NCBI RefSeq assembly: GCF_004210375.1
Contig: NC_134834.1
Span: 156,817,290 to 156,881,289 of the forward strand
Origin: Tachypleus tridentatus
Taxonomy: Eukaryota; Arthropoda; Merostomata; Xiphosura; Limulidae
Length of the DNA stretch: 64,000 nt
Direction of reading: 5' to 3'
Of this stretch, positions 47,866-59,537 are shown in pieces (positions within the stretch are counted from its first letter, which is position 1; each line of letters opens with the position of its first letter). The notes beneath the pieces are model-generated. The model ran no database searches and was not told the origin of the DNA. It worked only from the letters and a program-made list of their open reading frames with translations. Both the position numbers and the translations under genes were made by a program.

Positions 47866-49286
47866 GATGGTAATAGTTCCGTTGTGTATTATTTTTATAA
47901 GGATTTTTATTTATGTGTATCTATGCGAGCATCCATAGAATACATTGCACTTTATGAAAATAACTGCAGATGTTAATACAGTTGTCGTACAGCAGCATAT
48001 GCTAACGCGATGCCACGAAACACTGCCAGCACCTAAGCATATCCAACTTGACTCATATCAACTTCTCACTGTTCCGCCGCGGCAAACTTATGATTAGAGA
48101 TATATAAAAACATCTTTCTGAATAGAAGCATTCATACAGCGGGATAGTTATATGATGGACAATTAGATATTGTAGGAGGGACCCTTTAGTTTTCTCCATG
48201 AAAGTGAGGGAAAAAAAGCTCAGATAGAACGAAAGGAAAGGGCTCTAAAACTACGTTTCTAACCAATCTGCCAAGTAAAGGATTCGTATTAGGGCCCTTT
48301 GATCCAAAATATTATTGCGATGAAGCTAACACGTCCCATTCTTATGTTAACAAAGTGATAAATACGGATTTGAAGTTGTTGAAGCTTATGAACAAAACAG
48401 TTAATAGTTCTAACTACACCTCAAAACCAATAGAGGCTTTCATGTGCAAAATAGCCATATACTCACCTACTTGTTACGTCTTCCACCGAAGTTACAGTGG
48501 ACTGTTATGTCTGCTAACTTGGTCTTGGAAACCGACGTCCACGACAGTAAAAGGTGCTTGAAAAGTTGATCAAAGTGTATGGCCTAAGATAAGTCTCGCT
48601 GTCCTTCACAAAAACTTGTTAAAATTTAAATTGCGGTGTCAGGAAACATTGTGTAATCATTGCCATCATAACAGGCACGAACAACGATGAAGGAAGTAGT
48701 TACAAGGGCAGCACGTGATCTGAAACGTTATTCTTATAGAGAACGACTAATCTTGAGCATATATAGGTGTGTGCAGACGTATAATGCAAGTACTTACGTA
48801 TCAAAGCACACATATATATGTATAATATTTGCAAAAAAAAAGCCTTAACGAATTGAAATACTATGATATATGGATACTTTATAAGGGTATACACACACAT
48901 ATATATGTGGGCGATACTAATTCAAACAAGGATTTTATCTTGCCCGTAAACCTGTTAGAAATGTACTAGTTTGTGTAATTAAGAAAAAAAAATATTACTT
49001 GGAAGGCCTAGGAGGCTAGCCTTTTAGCTCAGACAGCAGAGCACTAGACTGAAGTGAGACTGGACTCGGTTGAAATACAAGAACATTATGTATCATGATA
49101 AAATAAAATCACTGCAAACACATTCTATGGGCATAAGGAAGCACTAAGTATTTATTCCTTGGGCAGTATTCGCCCCAGTAATGTGCAGAGTACGTTGAAA
49201 GGCAGAGGCTCATTGACAAAAATGGGCACTGGTTTAAGAACATAAGGCAAGCGCTATTTTTTTGTTTTGTTGTTGTTTCTTTCTTA
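47866..49286. other. Unassigned DNA
   Basis: No gene recognised. A tRNA-like stretch at 49021-49078 (TTTAGCTCAGACAGCAGAGC with a weak B-box-like sequence) lacks a closed cloverleaf and is probably an old SINE or pseudo-tRNA. Confidence 0.5.
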
Positions 49287-49290
49287 GGAG

Positions 49291-49567
49291 GCCTGGCATG
49301 GCCTAGCGCGTTAAGGCGTGCACTTCGTAATCTGAGGGTCGCGGGTTCGCGCCCGAGTCGCGCCAAACATGCTCGCCCTCCCAGCCGTGGGGGTGTTATA
49401 ATGTGACGGTCAATCCCACTATTCGTTGGTAAAAGAGTAGCCCAAGAGTTGGCGGTGGGTGGTGATGACTAGCTGCCTTCCCTCTAGTCTTACACTGCTA
49501 AATTAGGGACGGCTAGCACAGATTGCCCTCGAGTAGCTTTGTGCGAAATTCCAAAACAAACAAACAA
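49291..49567 (+). mobile_element. SINE family 1
   Basis: Near-complete copy from GCCTGGCATGGCC to the AACAAACAAACAA tail. All the family core blocks are present, so it is a good consensus guide. Confidence 0.92.
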
Positions 49568-50063
49568 TTTCTTTCTTAGAGGAAAGAGGAGGTTGTTAGA
49601 TGAGTCTATGGGGAGTGTGGGTTAGTTTCAGTGTATATAAAATAAAAAGTCATAAGAAGCAAACAGATTTTCTTTTATTCCAATTCATTTTGTTTTAACA
49701 CCACCTTTATTATCTAAAAGTAACGATTAAATTATTGTATATTAACTCTTCTTACTAACAAAGCACAGTCGTTATTTGTTTTACTGTATAAACCCTACAA
49801 TACCCTGTGTTCTATTCGTTTTAAAGCTGACCCCACCCCAAGTAACTCGCAACAAATAAAGTGTAGAATCAGTTGTAACTTTTCATAGTTATTGATAATT
49901 TTATGATAGAATAAAAACGACACTTTTGGAGCATATGTTTACCCGTTAATATAACGCAATCTTTGCGTGCTAGCTGATCATGTTTGGCCTGAAGATACAC
50001 GCGGACGACATGAGATAATTATAACTCATGGACACGTCAAAATAGTGTATTTTCGTAGCTTTC

Positions 50064-50190
50064 TTTGTTTGTTTGTAATTAAGTATAAAGCTACTTAATG
50101 GGCTATATGCGCGGTGCCCACCACGAGTATCGAAACCCAGTTTCTAGCGGAATTAGTCCACAGACATTCCACTGTGTACTGGCGGGGGGG
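50064..50190 (-). mobile_element. SINE family 3
   Basis: Minus-strand copy from TTTGTAATTAAGTATAAAGC to the head ACTGGCGGGGGGG, with inverted B box GTATCGAAACCC. Confidence 0.78.
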
Positions 50191-50350
50191 ATTCTTGCAG
50201 CTAATAGCAGTTGAAATTATTATGCTGTATAATGGTTTGTTCCTGCAATGTTCTTTTTTATTTTTCAGGAAGGGATTATAAAGTATTTTATTGTAGTGTT
50301 CTGTTTTACAGATACAGCACCACTGTAACTCTTGTCTGTTTGACACTGTG

Positions 50351-50469
50351 GTGCCCCCTGCTGGTACAGCGGTATGTCTACGGATTTATAACGCTAAAAT
50401 TAGGGGTTCGATTCCCCTCGGTGGGCTCAGCAGATAGCCCGATGTGGCTTTGTAATAAGAAAACACACA
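50351..50469 (+). mobile_element. SINE family 2
   Basis: Complete copy from GTGCCCCCTGCTGGTACAGC to the AAGAAAACACACAT tail, with B box GGGGTTCGATTCCCC. Confidence 0.87.
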
Positions 50470-50605
50470 TAGACACTGTGGTGGGATTTGACCATTTCTT
50501 TTATAACACACTCAAAGCTTCAAAGCGCGGAGCGCATTCTGGTGACAAGGAAACGTGAGACATGAAATTCTTGGATCCTTTTCTTGTTTCTCTATTTGTA
50601 ATTTT

Positions 50606-50833
50606 TTGTTTTGAATTTGGCGCAAAGCTACACGAGGGCTATCAGCTAGTCATTACCACCCACCGCCAATTCTTGGGCTACTCCTTTACCAACGAATTGT
50701 GGGATTCACCGTCACATTATAACGTCCCCACGGCTACACAACGGACTTTTGTGCTCTGCCCACCACGTGTATTAAAAGCCAGTTTCCAGCATTGTAAATC
50801 CGAAGACATACCTCAGTGCCACTGGGAGGCTCC
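50606..50833 (-). mobile_element. Composite SINE: family 1 body fused to family 3 head
   Basis: 50606-50736 is family 1 from its tail to the GCCGTGGGG block, with a deletion after GGGCTATC. At 50737 the sequence switches to family 3 (TGTGCTCTGCCCACCACGTG up to CCACTGGGAGGC). The family 1 tRNA-like head is missing and a family 3 head takes its place. Confidence 0.75.
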
Positions 50834-53800
50834 GCGATTCCACAATCACAGCATGCTAACCACCATGACACACCCCGCCTTCCTTTCCATCTCTCTATGT
50901 TATTACAAACCCTTATATCCGTTACTTGATGTTGGTATGTTTATAGATTTTGATTAATCATTCGTAATTTTTCACAAAATTTCAAATATTGTTTAAATGT
51001 CTAGCAGCGTTACAACTTAACGCCCAATCATTATTTCGTTTTGAAAGACGTAAAATTAAAAAGTTCTTTTAAAATTAATAATGATTGTATAAATTATATA
51101 TGTCCATAATAATTGAAAATTCTTATTCAGTGACAAACTGTGATGATTTCCTGGAGTAATGATGTTTGTACTGTAGAATTACTCAAACATGATAGTTATA
51201 TAATGTTTGTGTGTGAGCTATGCAATTCTAAGAAATTACGCGTAAAAGCAAGGAAGAATATGCGATAATATATCAATAACACATACACTTCTTATATCCA
51301 GTGCCGGCGAGTTCTTTCGTCAATCCCAATGCGACTCAGGACGGCTGAGATACCACAAATACAATAACGGACTAGATACGATAGTGTGTGAAAAAAACAA
51401 TACTGAAAAAGTTTATTTTTTCGTTTCTGCTAAAACAGTTTGAGTATATAGACATTGTTAAACAGACTAAGCCACGGTTACTTCGCGTGTATAGATAAAA
51501 TATGTAGTTCCAGTTCCGTGAAAGTGTGATATTTTGCAATGGATTATTTGCCTAGAATACGTGTGAGCACATAACATGCGTGTGCTTGTGAACGAGGATT
51601 TCCCTCCACTGCTTCGTGCCATTGTTATATAATGACCTTTAAATCAAGATATAATGTTAAGTGATTGCACGGAATCCTTTCGCAATTTTAGCACTGAAAT
51701 TTGACAAAACATTTCAAGGTTAAAGAAGGAAATAAACTAATGTTCCACTAACTAAAAAACAGAGGATTACAAGAAGAAGAAGCTAACATAATCAGTAATT
51801 TAAAATAAAAGAAAGTTTCAACATATTCTGGAGGAAAGTGTTTGGTTAAAACATTTGTAACAACTACGGTTTGTTAGTTGTAAACAGAGGCATTTATCGT
51901 GAATTTTGAAAGTTTGTTCAACGTTCAGTTTTGTTGGACGGTTAGATGTACCCCCACTGGTCTGATAGTCAGTCTGTAGGCTTATGACGGAGACAGCATA
52001 GATATAACGCTGTATAACTTTGTTCTCGAACCACCTGATTTTTTTACCTTGGGGAACAACAACATATTTTATTTACTATGCTGTTATTATTTCTTTTTGA
52101 GCTATTATTTTTTGAGCAACCTTTCCATGGATCATCTGAAGGGAGCCATGAACCACAGATTAAAAAGCACTTTCTTAGATAAAAAAAATGATCCTTTTAT
52201 TGAATATCAGTGAGGTATTTTTTCTCTAATCTGATTCTTTATATAAGAACAATCTGCGGTTAACTTAAAATCTGAAACAACACGTACTGAAATATCTCCA
52301 CAAAATCATGTTGCGTGCATCGCGGTACTTACACATAACATGTAACCGCAATAGAAAGGTTTGTGGGTTACGAAGCCACTCACAAATATACAATCAGCAT
52401 ACGCCTGGCGGGAATGGAAATTAAACAGGTTTTCTATCCTAAGATCACGTGAAACATAGGGTGTACATGACATACACGTGTATTCATATAACATGATGTG
52501 TAGTAAGCTGAAGTAGTTTTACATTATCAGAGAAGGGAACTGTAGTAAAAAATATCACTAAAGTAAGAGAAAGAAAGGTCGTGTCCGATACCACTTTTAT
52601 AGACATATGCATAGAATTAAGTTTGCGTTTCTTTTTTTAACTTGAATATGATTAATGATTATGATTTATAGAAATAAAAAAATGAATTTATTCAAGTTCT
52701 ACATCTCTAAGATAAAAATTCACTGCGCATGCTTGCTGCGTATGATCACTTGCGATATAAGTGACAATAGATACCTAAAAAAATAAATTACGACAGGATA
52801 CAAAATTACAAGCGTCTGACACAAATTGTTGCAGATCAATGGAAATACACCAAGGTAAGGAAATTATTTCCATTAGATGCTTCTATATATATATATGTAT
52901 TACACTTGTGTTTCAATTAATAACATTTGTTGTTCTGTTAAAATCATGACCTTGTATGCACTGGTAATACTCGGCCCACATTGAGCACGCGCAACACACA
53001 AATTTGCAAGGGTCAGTCACAACGCCGTTGCTCGCTCAAAATTGTTTCAAATGAAGAAAATTTGGCCGTCCGGTAATACTGATAGGGCACAACGTCATTC
53101 ATTAACAAAAATATTGAAAAAAAATTTTTAACATCTTATAGGTCATATTAATGGTAAGGCATATTATCCCGCTGGTTCAAGCACCCTTGGTTTTGTACTA
53201 CAAAAACCATCGTATACACTATTCAACCTAAACCATACAGTACGGCTAGTGAGAATAACTTATCGTCTATACAGTACAGGTGATGATTCCTGATCGAGGT
53301 TATAACTTATTGTAATCTGTAATCTGATGAGTTTCGTCTGTGGCATAATTATGACCTCGGTCACAGTTTTCTTTTATCAGTATTAACGTATGTAGTAGAT
53401 CTATCTACACACACAGACAGCTAGAAAGGGAGATTTCTTTGTTTCAGCTATAAGCCACATAATATGCTGGCTATTTGGACTGTGTTCTCTGCTATTCATG
53501 TATGCATGTAAATAAGCGAGATATTATTATGTATTATCGTAGGGGTATGCATCTTTTATCTTAAATTTGAGTTGTATTTCCGGGCCGGTGTGGGCTACTG
53601 GTTGCCACTCAAAAGGCCTAAAGGTTCAAGTCACGGTTTGTCGTTGACAAAATCCGCATTACAACTGTGATACATAATCACAGTACTCAGTTAAAACCAG
53701 CTTCATAACAGGAAGTTCACTCAACAATTTTAAATAAATGTAACCCTTGTTTGAATCTGACTTAGCCATGTGTTAAAAAACAAAACAGTAAACTTGATGT

Positions 53801-54778
53801 GTTTGTTTATGACATAATACGGAAGCAGGTATAAATACGAAATATAAATTTGAGTAATAATAGTAATTATTATTATAATTTAAGAATATATTATGTTATT
53901 CTGAATAATATTACTAGAAATGCAAATAACTAATTTATACTGTGATAGATCAACTCAAAAGTGTACTTACATTTTAATTGTAACCACCTATTAAATTCTC
54001 CTTAAAAACGTACGGGGTATACCCACCATTGGGTCCATGATGACGAGAAACGCATTTGAAGTAAAAAATGTGTTCTAAAGTAGGCTAGTATATATTTATT
54101 TTTCTTTACATTTTATCCTTCGTGTGATGGAATACACTTAAAGATCTCGAGACAGCTTTACTAACCTTGTTTTGTTCTTTAATTATTTTTTTTTTTTATA
54201 TAGCGGATGCGGTGTTATAAAAACTATTAAATATTAGCATATAAATCACGAAACACCAGTAACAATCTGTTCGCTTAACCAGAATTCTGAAGATCCAGGA
54301 TGTATGTTTATAATTCGTGGTGGAGGAATTATGTACGCGGAAAGAATCAATTAACTGCTATCGGGCAGAACAAACTCAGACTCTTTTCGATATGTAGTTC
54401 TTTAAGACAATTCATCCCATGCAGTGACGTTAGTGGCAAACTGAGTCATCACGTTCCTAGCTAAAAGGGGGCTTCAAAAGCGATATGTAATTTATTTCAA
54501 CAAATATATATCAAGTCGTACTACATAACATGAATGATATAAAACATTCTAAAGTTAATTTTAAGTACATTTCGTAAAGAGACGATCATGAAGAATGATG
54601 AATTTCAGGATGTTTCTCAATTTTCTTAACTTAAAGAAAAATTCAGAGAAAAGTACCGAAATTAATAAACAATCCAGTTATCAGGAACAATTGCTATTTA
54701 TCTTCCACTATAATATAGTGGCGGTCCTCAGTTTACACTGGTTCAAAGTCATTAAAATGTGACCCGGTGAGTATATTT
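50834..54778. other. Unassigned intergenic DNA
   Basis: About 4 kb without a recognisable gene or named element. Faint SINE relics may lie at 51948-52030 (family 2-like) and 53440-53510 (family 3-like). Short frames such as 52306-52494 show no known domain. Confidence 0.55.
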
Positions 54779-54902
54779 GTTTGCTTGAAATTAAGCTCAA
54801 TGCCTATACAATGGGTTACCTGTGCTCTGCCCACCACGAGTATCGAAACCCAGTTTCTCTCGGTGTGATTTTGTAGATATACCATTATGCCACTTGGAGG
54901 CT
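54779..54902 (-). mobile_element. SINE family 3
   Basis: Minus-strand copy with GTATCGAAACCCAGTTTCTC and a CCACTTGGAGGC head. Confidence 0.78.
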
Positions 54903-54990
54903 TGTAAATCTTTAATTGTAATGTTTTTCTTTGAAAGATAATTTGATTGGCTACGCAGAAAAAGATTAAAAAAAATAAAATAATATTTCG

Positions 54991-55111
54991 TGTTTTTTGT
55001 CATTAAACGAAAAGCTTCATAATGGGCTATCTGGGCTCTGCCCTCCACGGCTATCGACACCCGGTTTTTAGCAGTATAAGTCCACAGACGTACCGCTGTA
55101 CTACTGGAAGG
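54991..55111 (-). mobile_element. SINE family 3 (diverged)
   Basis: Second minus-strand family 3 copy only ~90 bp away, with GCTCTGCCCTCCACGGCTAT and the head ACCGCTGTACTACTGG. Confidence 0.72.
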
Positions 55112-55455
55112 TAATGAAAGTAGAATAATTTAATCCACGAGAATATTACCTGGACAAAACGAGGGTGTTGAAGGTTCTTAAGTTGTCACAATAATGTAAC
55201 AAGTTTGGTTTGATTAAAGAGTAACCTTATTCAGTACGACGTAAATAGTGCTTGATGACCGACTTTGTCCTATTATTGTTTTATATGAAGTCATAATAAG
55301 TATATATATATTAATTGATTAACATAGTTTAACCCATTTGTTTTTACAGAGCTCTATACTGTCTAGAATATTTTTCACAATATGTATAAAGTGAAAGCTT
55401 TGTCATCCACGATAATATTGTAAATTATTTACTTTGTAAATTTTCGTGACATGAT

Positions 55456-55567
55456 TCCCCCGGTGAGACAACGGTAAGCGTACGGACTTAAAATCATAAA
55501 ATTCGAGGCTCGATTTCCTTGCTGTAGACACAGCAGATAGCCAAATGTGGCTGTGCTTTAAAATAAC
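55456..55567 (+). mobile_element. SINE family 2 (diverged)
   Basis: CCCCCGGTGAGACAACGGTA head and CAGCAGATAGCCAAATGTGG tail are recognisable. The B box is altered (GAGGCTCGATTTCC). Confidence 0.75.
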
Positions 55568-55568
55568 T

Positions 55569-56310
55569 AAATCAATTTTGTGAAATGCCTGTGGATATTG
55601 TAGGGGGGGCTCTGTGTCATTTGAATAATAAATTGCATATCATTAATGGCTTCACCCTTAGTTCCTTTGTGTAGCTTTCTGCTAAATACCAGTCTGCGAG
55701 TTAGAGAGAAATGTTTGGTGAATTTATACACAAACAAAGATTTTCGTTCTGTATATCTCTCTCTCTTCTTTTCTTTCTTTTTTTTTTTTTTTGTTAATAC
55801 TGGAAAACTGAATTCATTGCAATATTTGGAATGTGAATTGCGCACCGGCATGACCGAATTTGCAATAGTTTTTCAGGCCATGAGAAAGTAAAATCTATAC
55901 CCCGTCTAAAACCCCATAAACACGGTAGTGGTCCCACATGCTGGACAATACAAGACCCGGTTCGGTGATAGCCAACTTTTTCTTATGCTCGTGGACCGGT
56001 TTCTTATCTAGATTGTAATCTCGGCTCCGAAGCTATATGACCAGGTAATGTATGCTGAAATTATTTGCTTAGTTGAAATAGTAACTCCTACTGTCTACTA
56101 TATAACCATAGTTTATTATGCAGTTTTGAATAAATAAGCAAGTTAACATTTGAAGAAAGTTCTCAGAGCAGTCATGGGACTCTTGGTTTGCTTGACCACT
56201 GTTACGTTTCGCCAAATTGTCCAAGGTAAAGTATGGTTAAGAAAAATAGTGGCCGGATAAAATACCTTCGCGGGCCGTAGCTGTGTTCTAGTTCCTCGGT
56301 TCTGTAACCC
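55569..56310. other. Unassigned DNA with poly-pyrimidine run
   Basis: Contains a CT/T-rich run near 55758-55792 and no recognisable gene. Confidence 0.55.
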
Positions 56311-56313
56311 CAG

Positions 56314-56586
56314 ACCCGGCATGGCCAAGCGTGTGAAGGCGTTCGACTCGTAATTCGAAGGTCGCAGGTTCAAATCCCGGTCGCATCAAACATGCTCGCC
56401 CTTTCAGCCGTGGGGGCGTTATAATGTAACGGTCAATCCAACTATTCGTTGGTAAAAGAGTAGCCCAAGAGTTGGCGATGGGTGATGATGACTAGCTGCC
56501 CTCCCTCTAGTCCTACACTGCTAAATTAGGGATGGCTAGCGCAGATAGCCCTCGAGTAGCTTTGTGCGAAATTCAAAAACAAACAA
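56314..56586 (+). mobile_element. SINE family 1
   Basis: Full-length copy: ACCCGGCATGGCCAAGCGTG head, anticodon loop CTCGTAA (CGT, Thr), B box GGTTCAAATCCC, tail AAAAACAAACAA. Confidence 0.92.
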
Positions 56587-56589
56587 TCT

Positions 56590-57054
56590 GCAAGCCTATT
56601 TTCTCTGCAGTTTTCGCAGGTTCTGTCGCTAGAAATTGCTGATAGTCAATGAAACTCACTTGTTTGTGGCTAAGTTCAGTACTTTCATGAACATGAACAC
56701 ATCTATTAGTTTGTGAAAGAGGAACACACTCAGGCCAACTTCTTAAACTCCACATCTTTGTGGCCTAATGTTAAGTTCTTTTGGTAATAAAGTAAGTTTT
56801 TAAGGTTAACAGGTGGACCTTTATCGTGTTATTTTTTTTAAGTTGATTAACAGGAACTCTCTATAGCCCACCCAATCCTCCGATTGGATGTTAAAAACAA
56901 ACAAGCGTCATAGCACTAGGTCAGTTGGTAAAAAAACAACAAAAAAAACTTTAACTTTAAGATACCACACTTAACTGTATACACATATTCATAAAACATA
57001 GCCAGAGGGTTTATGTAAAGAATAACACTACAAGAACAGCAGTAATAATTCCTA
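56590..57054. other. Unassigned DNA
   Basis: No gene seen; the frames on the minus strand here lack family signatures. Confidence 0.5.
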
Positions 57055-57350
57055 ATGGTTAACCAAGAGAAGTGGTTATAATAACATATACACAACATCG
57101 GATGTTTTACGTTAACTGTTAACCGAAACAAGTGACTGAAATAACACATAAACATCATCAGTTGTTCTACATTAAAGATTAATCAGAGAAGAAATTGTAA
57201 TAACACAAAATAAATATCAATGTTCTACATTAACTGTTAACCGAGAGAAATGATTTTCATAACATAAACATAATTAGCCGTTTTACATTAAAAGTTAATC
57301 TAGAGAAGTAATTATAATACATATTAAATGTATGCTGCTTTACACTACAA
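57055..57350. repeat. Degenerate ~60-bp tandem repeat, about five units
   Basis: Units share GTTAACCGAGAGAAGTGATT-like starts, a TAATAACA.ATAAACAT middle and GTT.TACATTAA ends, with substitutions and small deletions in each copy. Confidence 0.8.
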
Positions 57351-57451
57351 CTTTATATTTAGTACAAACACAATCCAACTCGTATTATTCTATAGAGAAA
57401 TAAATGACATATTTTTATTCGTATCCAAAACAATAAAATAGTCATTTTAGT

Positions 57452-57616
57452 GTGCGTGTGTGTTCTTATAGCAATACCACATTGGACTATTTGCTGTAGC
57501 CACCGGAGGACAGTTGGACTATTTGCTGTAGCCACCGGAGGACAGTTGGACTATTTGCTGTAGTCACCGGAGGACAGTTGGACTGTTTGCTGTAGCCACC
57601 GGAGAACAGTCATTTC
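57452..57616 (-). repeat. SINE family 2 fragment expanded into a 32-bp tandem array
   Basis: The tail of a family 2 SINE (minus strand, TTCTTATAGCAATACCACAT) leads into four copies of a 32-bp unit, TTGGACTATTTGCTGTAGCC then ACCGGAGGACAG (57482-57609). The unit matches the family 2 stretch GGGCTATCTGCTGAGCCCAC, so part of the SINE was amplified in place. Confidence 0.85.
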
Positions 57617-58559
57617 AGTTTGGGCCTTTAACATCACCATGATTTCACACTTTTTTTTCTTCTCTCTTTTCAACAATTTAGCTTCGATTCATGAATATGT
57701 CAAAATAAAATTATATTTTAAATATGTCAAAATAAAATTATATTTTGTAGAAGGAGTAAATCTCACACAGGTCGTCACAGATGTTTAATATTTCTTCACC
57801 ATGTTCAATGAAGTCGTCTGAAAGGACAGTCACAGCTGAATGCTTTACTACTAGTACAACTGTCCAATTTACACGAGGAAAACTAGTGCTGAAAACTACA
57901 TGCTAGTTGTCTACATATTCATTTGCAACGAATCACTTTATTCAGTATAGGATTACTGATATGTTCATGGTATGTTTAGCGAACTGTAAACAAAGACCTA
58001 GTGGTAGAGATGTCATAAAAACAAAATTTCACAAAGAGAAGCATATATTTTACAAACAATCTCTGTTACCTGTAACCTGAGCGACAATAATACTGTATAA
58101 GTTATGTTGCATATTGTTAGAAAACTGGATTGGAATTGGAGTTTTCTGGTGCAAAGCAACTGGGCTATCCCGCCAAATGTTTATTATTAATTTCATGTGA
58201 ATGGTATTGTTGGTGATCTGTCAGGGTCCTCAAAACCTGTTTTATAGTAATGGTATAATGCACGGAGAGTTTGTCGTATTTATCACGATGTTTTACGTAC
58301 AGCCGAGTTACGTTCAAAGTTATATTTTGTTCTCGTGTTTAGAGTCGCTAGAGTGGGTGCATTTTTCAGCCTGGTGCATGATACTCGGCGAGTATCGCAT
58401 CATTCTATAAAAATAAATATCTCTGAAACATTTTCTGTATCTTTCACGTTTATTTCTAAAATAAGTCGATTTTAACTAGAATTTAAATTTTCAATATAAA
58501 ATCCACGTTTTGTATTTCAAATGTATTGTTATTAGCAATATTTTAAGGTTGTATTTTAT
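57617..58559. other. Unassigned DNA
   Basis: No gene recognised. A 25-28 bp direct duplication (ATATGTCAAAATAAAATTAT) occurs near 57693-57747. Confidence 0.55.
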
Positions 58560-58560
58560 G

Positions 58561-58840
58561 GTCCGGCATGGCCAGGTGTCTAGGGGCGCTTAGCTTGTAA
58601 GTTGAGGGTCGCGGGTTCGAATCTCCCTCATGCCAAACACGCTTGCCCTATTAACCGTGGTGGCGTTATAATGTGACGGCCAGTCCAACTATTCGTTGGT
58701 AAAAGAGTAGCCCAAGAGTTGACGGTGGATGGTGATGACTAGTTGCCTTCTCTCTAGACTTACACTGTTAAGTTAGGGACGGCTAGAGATTATTGCCCTC
58801 GTGTAGTTTTGCGCGAAATTAAAGAAACAAACAAACAAAA
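58561..58840 (+). mobile_element. SINE family 1
   Basis: Full-length but diverged copy with GTCCGGCATGGCCAGGTGTC head and ACAAACAAACAAAA tail. Confidence 0.88.
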
Positions 58841-59262
58841 TTATATTTTATTGTATTTTTTAGAAGAAGCTGCTAGTTATAGTAGTGAACTAATGATAGA
58901 GAAATCTTGTGAAGTATCTAGATAAGTATTAGTTATAAATACGAGAACTGGAGAGGTGAGAAGTGTGAATGAGTGTAGGGTTAATTTATTCAGCTACTTG
59001 ATCGTTCAGCCTTGAAATTGTGCTTGTAGCTTTATTTTTGCGTTAAGTACTGTAAAAGTAGCGTGGTATTTGCTTAGGCCTACAACTTCAAGTACAAGTA
59101 AGAACAGTGTACAAATGAAGGAAGTTTGTAGATACTTTGATGAAGAAATAAACTAATTTATCTTCGTTACGTGTACTGCACTCGGCTTTGTTTTCGTCTG
59201 ATAATTTAAAAGAAACAGCCCAACAAATGAACATTTACGACAATTAGTTTTACATAACACAT
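58841..59262. other. Unassigned DNA
   Basis: No gene or repeat recognised. Confidence 0.5.
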
Positions 59263-59537
59263 AGGGCCCGGCATGGCCAAGTGTGTTAAGGCGTTCGACT
59301 TGTAATCTGAGGGTCGCGAGTTCGAATCCCGGTCACACCAAACATGCTCGCCCTCCCAGCCGTGGGGGCGTTATAATGTGACGGCCAATCTCACTATTCG
59401 TTGGTAAAAGAGTAGCCCAAGCGTGGGTGGTGATGACTAGCTGCCTTTCCTCTAGTCTTACGCTGCTAAATTAGGGACGCCTAGCGCAGATAGCCCTCAA
59501 GTTGCTTTGTGCGAAATTCAAAACAAACAAACAAAAC
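59263..59537 (+). mobile_element. SINE family 1
   Basis: Full-length copy with GGGCCCGGCATGGCCAAGTG head, B box GAGTTCGAATCCC, and AACAAACAAACAAAA tail. It lacks six bases in the CCCAAGAGTTGG block. Confidence 0.92.

Noticed and set aside
49021..49078. tRNA-like sequence with an A-box-like TAGCTCAG string
   Set aside because: No closed acceptor stem or TΨC arm could be drawn; likely an old SINE or pseudo-tRNA.
26944..59537. True tRNA genes at the SINE heads (Thr CGT, Val TAC/CAC)
   Set aside because: Acceptor and anticodon stems have mismatches, and each head is followed by the same SINE body and A-rich tail. They are retroposed copies, not tRNA genes.
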